Origin: Callaeas wilsoni
Lineage: Eukaryota > Chordata > Aves > Passeriformes > Callaeidae
DNA: 64,000 nt
Reading direction: 5' to 3'
NCBI GenBank assembly: GCA_013398955.1
Contig: VWPU01009481.1
Coordinates: 62,001-126,000, forward strand
Below the pieces are notes generated by a model. It worked only from the letters and a program-made list of their open reading frames with translations. It had not been told where the DNA came from and did no database searches. Numbering within the stretch: the stretch's first letter is position 1; every line of letters starts with the position of its first letter. The position numbers and the translations under genes are program-made. This document shows positions 56,116 through 64,000 of the stretch, piece by piece.

Positions 56116-58540
56116 ACAGGCTGCTGCTAAAGAAGAAAGTGGGTGACGGGCAGAGCTGCTGTTTTGGGGTTGTTCATGTCATGGAAAGCCCAAGAGACCC
56201 TCCAGGATGACTAGCCATAGGCACAAGTTCCAGCTAGTGCAAAAAAACCCCCACCAAAACAACAGCCCAGGCAAAAAGGAATTTGAAGGAGAAAAAGGGA
56301 ATTTGAAATTCATCTAAATCACACTTCTCTCTGAAAATTTCATTCCTGCAATTGTTCTGAGTAACACGTACGATTACTCTAGCTGAAAGAAATGATAAAA
56401 AGCATTTCGTTTTCTCAGCTCGTTTGCTTTCTACATCTGGCAGTGTTTTGTGTGCAGGCAGTCTCTCCGTGTTCCTGAGGTAGAGTGCTTGGAAATGGAA
56501 GCCAAAGAATAACAGCGCAAGATGTTTTTTTTAAACTGTTTTGCAAACGCTTCTGCTTCTAACGACCAATAGACGAGCTAAAGCCCTTGGCAAAAAATGA
56601 TATGACAATAAATAACATAGCAGTTTGCAGTGTTATTGTAATGGTGAGGAAACCTCCACACTTCTTATTTAATATCCAGGTACTACCTTGCAGTACAGCA
56701 GAGTAGCATGTGCTGGCAGTAACTTTCCCAAAAAAACCCTGCCCTTTGATCCATTACTGTCCTCACCTGTGCTTTCACAAAGGGGCTGGAATGGAGATGT
56801 GTTTACCTTGGGGACTTCCATGGGGATTGCCACCTGTCCAGCTCCTCAAAGCTTGAAGTCCTGCAGGGGAAGGGGCTTTTAATGAACTGACCAGCAGTGC
56901 ACTCTCCTGATCTGAGCAAATGCTGGGGAGGTGCTCTGTGATTTAGGGGCCTAATGGCATGGTCTTCAGTGAGCAGGGTGCTCTGAAAGAACCCAAGACC
57001 CAGCACACAGCAAACTTACACGTGAGATATGCCAGGCAGCACATTGGCACTTACAGCAGAGGCTGCTGGATGAGGATGTTGTGGCTCTGTGGTGATGGGT
57101 GGGTTCAGAGCTGTGGTTCCCACCTGGGAAGTCTCACAGGACTTCAGCTCAATTTGCTGGTGCTGCACCAGCAAGGGATGAAAGAGGATGAACACAGGTG
57201 GAGTGGGGTTGTGCAGCTGGGGCACTTCAGGATCAGAGGGATATGGCCCTCCCAGAGTCCTGTCCTCCTCACCTTTCTCTTTGTGGCAAGTCACAGACAA
57301 CAGAGGCACAAAGGACTCTGCAATTTGAAATGGCCCATAAGCATTTTGGTGTAATGAAATCAAGAGTTGGGGGGAATTATTTTTCACACTGGTGAAAAAA
57401 AAACCCCAAACAAACCGGTTGGGGAAAATTCAGGTGAAGTTTATCTATCCTTTAATGTGCAGGTGTGCAAGACCACAGCTCCAGTTTAAACTGGAGGTCC
57501 TCTTACCTGATGCACTCTCCTTCTTGACCATACCTGTAAGCAGAATCCCATCCCTTGGCTGGTCACCCCTTTCTCCAGTGAAGCTGAGGTGTTGATGGAA
57601 GCAGGACAGAACTGCTGGAGCCGTTTGCCTTGTGCATTCTCTGCATACCCCACACTTTTCTATTCGTGTCCCCAAACAGGTACCAGCAGCACTGGGGGCT
57701 TAGCACACAAGTGCTAGTTTAACCCATCCTGGCTAAATGATCATGATGCTCCCCACATATTCTCCAGGGACTGTTTACCATCACCCCTTCCTCTCCTGAT
57801 CCCACTGGATGAGAAGGCAGGAAAAAGGGCGGATCCCAGGGACAGGGCTCCTGCTCTCCAGTCAGCCCCAGGTCAGGGGGTGTTGGCAGCCCAGCACAGT
57901 CCCCAGTGCCTGCAGATCATGCATCATTCAGAGCACTGGGACGAAGCCCAGTGTGCTGACTCTGGCTTGCTTAGAAATTTTTAAATAAAATGGCTTTTCC
58001 ATGAGACAGTGCAAGCTCATCAGATCTGATTTGTTCCCCAGAAGAACAGCAGCTGCTATAAACTTTCACTGAGAAAAGGATGGAATTTCTGCTTAAAGCC
58101 AGAGCAGGAGGAAGATATAATATCAGGCCTGCTTGGCCAGTAGCCAAATGATTAGGACAAAGAAAGACTGAGTACAAGTCTTTTAGCTGACCAGAGCTTG
58201 CACTGGAGCCTGGATTTCCAACAGTCAGTGGGTGCTAACTCTCCAAGAATTGTGATGTGAGACAGGGAAGGCAAAAGAAAGCAAGGCATGCTGCAAAAAC
58301 AAAAGTAAAAAAACCCACCCCAAAAACACACACACAAACCCCCCCCCACAACAGAAAGAAGCTGGAAGCTGTCATCAACCAGGGAAAATTTCCAGCTATG
58401 AGCCTGCTCTCAGCTATCCTTACGCTGAACTGCTCAGCTAAACCCTCCAGGGGCATCTCCAAAGTCTCCTTTTCTCTTCCTCCTCCTTTGAGTACATACA
58501 TGGTATTCAAACACCATACATACATACACAAGCTGTAATA
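56116..58540. other. Noncoding stretch with A-run/C-run words
   Basis: Mostly AT-leaning unique sequence. Four words of the form A7-9 C3-5 occur at 56241, 56730, 57395 and 58307. No exon or transposon is recognised. Confidence 0.55.
58327..58347. repeat. (CA)n and C-run simple sequence
   Basis: About five CA units followed by AAA and nine C. Confidence 0.8.
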
Positions 58541-59053
58541 CACAGGACGTATTCAAAGTATTTTACGTAGCAAATACTGTTTCCATTAAACCTTCTGGGC
58601 TTTGTGCAGTACCTGCAAGAACATCTGCAACCAAGTGGAGATTTAACAAAACCCTCTTCGTATAAAAGTTTGAGTCATGGAACCAAATTGTGTTCCACAC
58701 AGGGGCACAAAAATGGTACAAAAATTAAGATATTAATTTTAATGTGATCTTAAACATTGGTCCCAATTAGGCATATGCCCAAGCCCCATTGGAATTAAGC
58801 ACATCATTTATTTGCTGAACAGGGAAGGCTGCTGAATCAGGACTCCAGACTGTAAAATTGCTCAATTGCCTTCAAATTTCTGGGGAAAAAAAATAGTGTG
58901 TTCTGAAAGCAATCACAAAATACATTTGGTATTCAAAGAGTATAAGTGAGTGCAGGGCTTATAATTAAATCCTTATCTACGAAGCTGCTACTGAGTGACT
59001 GTACATTCTGGGTAATTTTTAATGGCCTGAAACTCAAAAAACAGCATAACCAA
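58541..59053. promoter_or_regulatory. Long AT-rich unique block
   Basis: About 500 bases of AT-rich sequence without repeat text. It contains words such as TTAAGATATTAATTTTAATGTG near 58726, CCCAATTAGGCATATGCCC near 58764 (with the near-palindrome GGCATATGCC) and TTATAATTAAATCCTTATC near 58960. It leads into the acceptor-like site at 59054. It reads either as a conserved noncoding element or as intron upstream of an exon. Confidence 0.3.
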
Positions 59054-59290
59054 TTTTTTTTTACTTTTTTTTCCCTTTTTTTCAGAAGGCACAGCTAGTT
59101 AGCTATAATTCTGCAACAAATCCATTACTTCAAAACAAGTCCCTCATCCTGCAAGCATTAATGCACTTAGTTTTATCAATGCAAGAGTACCAAGGGGGAG
59201 TCATGGCAGAAGCTATCAGTGTTAATATGGAGCAGCATGCAAGAGATAGAAATAAAAAAATATAAATATCTATAAATAAATAAAAATAAG
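59054..59290 (+). other. Candidate terminal exon: acceptor, 59-codon frame, stop, AATAAA
   Basis: A 30-base pyrimidine tract broken by one A (59054-59083) ends in CAG at 59083-59085, with a branch-point-like GCATAAC about 36 bases before the AG. From 59086 one frame is open for 59 codons to a TAA at 59263-59265; the other two frames stop within five codons. Overlapping AATAAA signals follow at 59275-59284, then GGTTGGGG. The peptide begins Lys-Ala-Gln-Leu-Val-Ser-Tyr and includes Leu-Met-His-Leu-Val-Leu-Ser-Met. I do not recognise it. The order fits a last coding exon, but the frame is short, the DNA is AT-rich and no upstream exon is visible, so a noncoding exon or chance remains likely. Confidence 0.25.
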
Positions 59291-60794
59291 GTTGGGGCCG
59301 AGCCCTGAAATGTGCATTGGAGCTCTAGCCCTCATTTTCAGTCCCACAGCTGCTTCTGCCCAGGGCCTGGGAGAAAACCCATGGCAAGGTGACGTGTGAC
59401 ACTGGGAGAGGCAGCAGCAGCAATCAGCCTCAGGAGGGATAAAACTTCTTTCTCAAGCTTTACCCCTCAACTCTTTAATTATGCCATATTTTTTTTAGAA
59501 ATAGTTTCTCAACTCTTTTCACCTGGATAAAAAACTCCGTGGTACAGTAACAGCAGTTTAGTAAATACAGTCCCACACCAAAGAAAGGATACAAAGTGCA
59601 AATTTTCAAAGTGGAGTAAGTGATATTTTTTTAAAGCTTGATAATTTAAAAGACAACTTGTCCAGTTTCGCTTGACCTTTTGGGAAAATTCACCATGCTT
59701 TGAAGCCTAACAAATTTTACATCCAATAATAAAAATATGAACTTAAGGTTCAAAAAGGAAACAGTGGGTTGGCTTGCTGGAGAAAGGCTCCTGTCTTTCC
59801 CAAAAGCACATTGAGACAGAGGACGAGCACTTCTCCAGTGTCATTTTCTGTAACACTGTATTCTTTAAAATACAAATCTTGCCACAATTACAGGATCAAA
59901 CATGAGGTCTTGCCTGAAATAAGAGGTCAGATGGCTTTAACTGTAAATAAGGTTTATAAAAAGCTCTTAAGCAGGTCAAAGCATAGCAGGGACACTCTTT
60001 GCAGACCAGCTTCCTCTCCTTCCACAGCTCACTCCCACTGAGGTGGGGTTTTGGAGCCGCCAGACAAGCTTCTCCCAGTGGTGTAAACCCCGAGGATTAC
60101 ACAGAGGCCAAAATAGCCCTGCTGCTTATACGCTGGGGTTCCCAGGTCTCCCTCCTGCTGCCCTCAGCACTCTCAGCCACCCACCCGTGCTCTCAGCTCC
60201 TTCACCTGCCACTACCATCCCAGCCAGGTGAGCTGAGCCCTCACCCAGCCATTACAGAAGCCCTGCCCAGAACTCAGACACAGCCGAGCTGTGGCACAAG
60301 GACACAGCAACGGAGAGGTGGGGGCAGGTTAGAATTTGTGTCAGGACCCTGGGACTGGTTTGACATCCTTCAGCTCACTGCATGGCCATCAGTTCTCCTG
60401 CTCACGCCACTGCAGGACTTTGGGGATGCAATATCTGAGCTTGTCTTTCATGGTCCTGGGCTTTGTTTTTCTTCCCCTGGATGTTGCCTATCTGTACATT
60501 TTACTGGCTCCTGTACGTCGGTTGCTAGGTAGCTCCCACTCCTACTCCCTTCTGTGTGCCCTTAACTTACTGCTGATCTTTCCAGTAGTTCCCGCATCTT
60601 TTAATTACATTAATACCTGCTGCAGTCAAATGAAAAGGGAAAGAAAAAAAGAAGGCAAAAAATGCGCTCCAAGAACAAGCAAAGGCCGGTCAGCACAGCA
60701 GGCTTCCATCTTTTGGCTTTATCTTAATCCCCCCTTCCTGCTTTTTCAAGCAGACCCCCTCGAATAATTTTCCTTCTCTTGAGAAAAACCCAGG
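59291..60794. other. Noncoding stretch, pyrimidine-leaning after 60000
   Basis: AT-rich to 59990, then pyrimidine-rich on the plus strand, which keeps frames of 143-177 codons open (59999-60532, 60336-60767). No domain is recognised and I treat them as composition effects. Confidence 0.5.
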
Positions 60795-60860
60795 CATCTC
60801 TTGAACTCATTTCTGCACTTTGCCTCAACCGTCTCCCCCGTAACTTATTCCATATGTTTG
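60795..60860 (-). mobile_element. Possible old CR1/L3-type LINE relic
   Basis: The text ATCTCTTGAACTC, then GCCTCAACCGTCTCC, then GTAACTTATTCCATATG parallels the CR1/L3 3' region, which in one orientation reads roughly '...ccacaacctccctaggcaatttattccagtg'. Only about 65 bases can be followed and divergence is high. Strand is my reading of the usual orientation and may be reversed. Confidence 0.35.
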
Positions 60861-61207
60861 CTTGGCTTTGCCTTCTGCCACAGTTCCCTCTTTACTCCCA
60901 GCTCCTGAACCCTCAGATCACATCACTGGGGCGCTTTGTTGACTTAATTGGATCATCAGCCTGGCTGTAAAGCTTCCCCAGCCAACCCTGCTTCCCTCTC
61001 CTGGGCTGCTGCCCCCGCCCTGAGGCTGGAGAAAAACGTATTTCTCTGCTGGATGTATAAATAGATGATGCAGGTTAAATTTAAAATATATTGAAGCTGA
61101 TAACCACAGGTGCAGGGGCTGCAATTCATCCACTGGAAACAAACGCGTCTTTCTGGCAGGGTGGAAGAGGAGGAGGGGACCCTGTGGCTTGGACAGTGAG
61201 GAGTGTT

Positions 61208-61300
61208 CTGCCCCTCCTGCTCTCCCCCTGCTTCTCCCCTGCTCCTCTCCTGCTCTCCCCCTGCTCCCCTCTCCCGTGCTCTCCCCTCCGCTCCCCCACC
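61208..61300 (+). repeat. Polypyrimidine minisatellite, CTGCTCTCCCC-like units
   Basis: Degenerate repeats of CTGCTCTCCCC / CTGCTCCCCTC type over about 90 bases, nearly pure C and T on the plus strand. On the minus strand they encode a Gly-Glu-Arg-rich periodic peptide inside open frames of 232 and 258 codons, which the repeat explains. Mirror-symmetric purine-pyrimidine DNA of this length can form triplex structures. Confidence 0.7.
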
Positions 61301-62540
61301 CCTGACCGCTCTAAGGGCTCTGCTTGTGCTGGGAGGGCAGGGGTTCCAAGGGCCCATGGAGGAGGTCCTGGCTCTGCTCCAGGCTGCAGGATCAGCCAAA
61401 GTGCAGCTTGTCTGCTGTGCAGGGTGCCCAGACAGGGCAGGTGTAGGGTCGAGCCAGGCACCTCCACCCAGCAGGCCCCAAAAGCTGCCCTCCCAGTGAG
61501 CACCGGGTGGGGCATGTGGGTCCATCTGAACTCGCTTTTTGCCCATCTTACGCTGATGTTGGGCTTGGCTGGATCTTGACACATCAAACCCACACCAGGA
61601 TGAACTGGTGCACCCTGAGCTGCTCCCTTTGCTTTCTGCATCCCTCTGCAACACAATGGCCAGGAGAAGCAGCCATCACCCCTTCTCCTGAGTGTGGGCA
61701 CCTCGGCCTCCCACTCATGAGGAGCTTGTGCTGGTCCTGGTGAAAGGTGCAAGCAGTGGGGAGAGCAGCAGTCAGCACACCTCCAGCCAGGAGGCTCCAA
61801 ACCCATGCTGTAACTCCTCCTTCCTCTGAAAATGAATGTCAGGTGTGGACTGTGATGGAATAGAGGAATTACACAGCTGTAATCCTGATAAAGGCCACTC
61901 ACTGGCAGGGAGGGAAAAGGGAAAATGGGAATCTTAAAATACTTTCTTTCTGTGTCGTTTAATCCATGGCTTGCTGCAGGAGGAAAAGTGTGGCAGTTAG
62001 GGGTAATTTTTCTTCCTGCAAAATGTACTAAGAACCCTACCTATGTTTATTGGCAGTGAAAGTCTCAGGTGCGGTGTCATACTAATAAAAAGGCTTTCTT
62101 GTTCTCATATTTTACTTTATAACATGGAAACTTTGGAGTTGGTGTGGAACAGTCTGTCTGGGAAGCCTTGTTGGCACCTGGAAGCTTGGGGCAGTCATTC
62201 CTGTCCCTTAGCCATGCAGACTTCCGACGATCCAGAGGAGAAAGCACTCATCCTCCTCTCCGTCCAGACAAAACCCTCCTTGTAGATTCACACATCCGTG
62301 TCCCTTCAAGCCTTGAGCAAGGGGCTGCCAGCTGCAAGACCTGCCCAGATCACACTGCTGCTTTGTTTGAACTGTAGCTGTGCTGTGCTGTGGAGCAGGT
62401 CTCTCTCTTGGACATTCCCACAGTTTCCTTGGCTGGTTTGAAACCAGTACACAGCTTTCTGCTCCCAAGTCTCACTTGAAATGCTGCCTGTCACTCCTGC
62501 AGAGCCCAGCTGAGAAATGAGGGCAGTAGGACATTGGCAT
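61301..62540. other. Noncoding stretch, nothing recognised
   Basis: Balanced sequence. No exon, tandem repeat or transposon text before the CR1 fragment. Confidence 0.55.
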
Positions 62541-62679
62541 GTTGTGGCTGAATCACCATCCCTGAAGGTATTTAAGAGCCATGTAGACGTGGTACTTAGG
62601 GACATGGTTTAGGGGTGGACTTGACAATGGTTACACTCGATGACCTGAATGGTCTTTTCCATCCTAAATGATTCTGTAA
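62541..62679 (+). mobile_element. CR1 LINE, 5'-truncated 3' end
   Basis: The sequence follows the avian CR1 3' end closely. GAATCACCATCCCTGAAGG (62550-62568) and TATTTAAGAGCC are followed by GTGGTACTTAGGGACATGG (62589-62607) and GGTGGACTTGACAATGG (62614-62630). CTCGATGACCTGAATGG (62636-62652), TCTTTTCCATCCTAAATG (62653-62670) and ATTCTGTAA (62671-62679) complete it. CR1 is the main LINE of birds, and most copies are short 5'-truncated 3' ends like this one. The reverse transcriptase is absent. The usual terminal 8-bp ATTCTATG repeat is reduced to one diverged unit, so the copy is old. It is the only clear CR1 copy in the window. Confidence 0.9.
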
Positions 62680-64000
62680 CCAAATAGGCAACTTTTCTCC
62701 AGCTAGGTGCTGTAGACAACCTAAGCACAGTGATATCCACCACCATATTATGGTTTTGTGCTTCCTGCCACATGATAGCTTCGGGTTGCAGAAAGCTTGG
62801 TGTGAAACCCACCTGACTGGACACATGCCTTTTCTGTGCCTGTGTCTGCCTGCCACCTGCACAAACACTGGGGCTGCCATGGTGTCCCTGGGCTTTGTGC
62901 ACCATATCCCTCCCCAAGGGCATCCTCCTGCAGATACAGCTCAGCCATTGCTGCCTGTCAGCTGCATGCTAAGCGGTAGCACCATCTCCCTTGAACTCTG
63001 GGTGCTACTTAGGGGCAGCAGCAGGAGGAAAAATATGGGGTGGTTACGTAATCAGGACAGAAATAATTAGGCAGATGAAACCCTAAGAGAAGTAATCCAT
63101 CTTTTGAAATGGACTGGCAGCTTGAAAAATTTAGAAATCTTCATCAAACTATTACAAGCCTGAAGCGTGCATGTGCTTTGTTTTATGGGTTCTTAACACA
63201 TAAAGGACATGCAAGTATAATTAAGGATTTGCAGTCCATCTTCTTGATACTGGAATTGGACACCGGAGACTACGATAAATAATCTGTAAACAATCCTTCA
63301 AAACCAAATAGTCTATCAATTACAGAAAAAAGGCTCTTGGCATATAAACCACTTATCCTCGTAATATTGTCCCCTTTTGGTGCTGAAAGTCCAGATTAAA
63401 AACAGAAAACTGTTAAAACATCCTTAGTAAAACAGCCAAGGTAACTTTTATTAACTCTGTGCACAACAGGAAACTAACAGGACTAGAAAATGATTTCACC
63501 TGATCAAAGGGTAGAAGAACAGGGAAAAAGAGTGGTACAGAAGTGTTAATTGTCACGATGTGGCAGGTGTGCATCAGACCTGTGAAAATACTCCCCTGTA
63601 TGTCCGGCCTGCTCCTGACTTGCTGCTTGTACTGTGTATGAGCACAGCGGTTTCTCTGTGCGGGTGGCCCCAGCCTGCCCTCCCAAATGCAGCTGTTTGG
63701 CTTTGGCTTCACTTTTAAACACCAGCTAGGACCCACCTCACTGTGCTAGCAGAGCGATGCCTGAGGAAACATTATCTTCTCCCACCTTGGTGAGGAGAGG
63801 AAATGTGTTTTCCCTTATTTTTAAGCTTGTGGTTTGCCGAGCATACTTCTGACTTGTTCTGTAATACTCGCTGGCCGCACTGGAACGACACAAGCCGTGT
63901 GCTGGTGCCAGCAGCTACAGCCCAGCCAGCATCAGCCTGCGGAGCTTCACGTGGCTCAGCCGTCAGTGCTGCCGCTGGATGCTGGAAGAGAACCTGCTTG
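62680..64000. other. Noncoding stretch to the window end
   Basis: Balanced, then AT-rich (63060-63520), then GC-leaning sequence. Nothing recognisable as exon, transposon or CpG island. The last 100 bases run off the window in GC-rich DNA. Confidence 0.55.

Noticed and set aside
61126..61902. 258-codon minus-strand frame with Gly-Glu-Arg periodicity
   Set aside because: The periodic part is the translated polypyrimidine minisatellite at 61208-61300, which lacks stops in purine-rich reading. Nothing else in it is recognisable.
1..64000. CRISPR arrays, bacterial operons, tRNA or rRNA genes, defence or toxin systems
   Set aside because: No regularly spaced direct repeats, ribosome-binding-site-led gene runs, tRNA T-loop GGTTCRANNCC with a matching stem, or rRNA text was found.

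Overview
This window reads as noncoding DNA from an amniote nuclear genome, most likely a bird. The best direct evidence is one 3' fragment of a CR1 LINE at 62541-62679, whose wording is close to the avian CR1 3' consensus as I remember it. Two older MIR/CORE-SINE-like relics (31550-31734 and 54156-54276) and one antisense CR1/L3-like relic (60795-60860) are also present. Recognisable transposon content is otherwise very low, base composition is close to half G+C by eye, and CpG-dense islands alternate with AT-rich blocks. Nothing looks bacterial, archaeal, viral or organellar.

I find no protein-coding gene I can support. Open frames run up to about 260 codons, but none has a family motif I recognise, a plausible exon chain or an exclusive reading frame. 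The longer ones lie in GC-rich or purine-poor stretches, where stop codons are rare. I see no tRNA, rRNA, CRISPR array, retroviral open frame or complete mobile element. The most gene-like local structure is a possible terminal exon at 59054-59290. It has a strong polypyrimidine tract and AG acceptor, one frame open for 59 codons, a stop, then AATAAA signals.

Layout. 0-10 kb: a CpG-dense block (1075-1515), an AT-rich block rich in homeodomain-type sites (2880-3150), then plain sequence. 9.8-10.5 kb: a long G-run, a TATA-like box, a CpG-rich segment and a conserved-element-like block, the best promoter-like arrangement seen. 13-16.5 kb: an AT-rich block and a pyrimidine-skewed kilobase. 16.5-25 kb: several short regulatory-looking blocks. 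27-32.3 kb: a CpG block, two poly(A)-signal contexts, a MIR-like SINE, a CTG/CCG/CTC triplet tract and a 77-base A-rich run. 34-45 kb: the densest series of regulatory-looking blocks, including a 14-bp GATA palindrome, a four-site bicoid-type cluster, PBX/HOX-like pairs and a cluster of short inverted repeats. 45-55 kb: featureless apart from simple repeats and the second MIR-like relic. 55-64 kb: a CpG block, a long AT-rich block ending in the candidate exon, a polypyrimidine minisatellite and the CR1 fragment.

Taken together the window resembles a regulatory gene desert or very large intron near a developmental gene. I cannot name the gene from sequence alone. All 'regulatory-looking' calls rest on motif content and texture, not on an alignment, and carry low to moderate confidence. 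I did not find a new biological system here.
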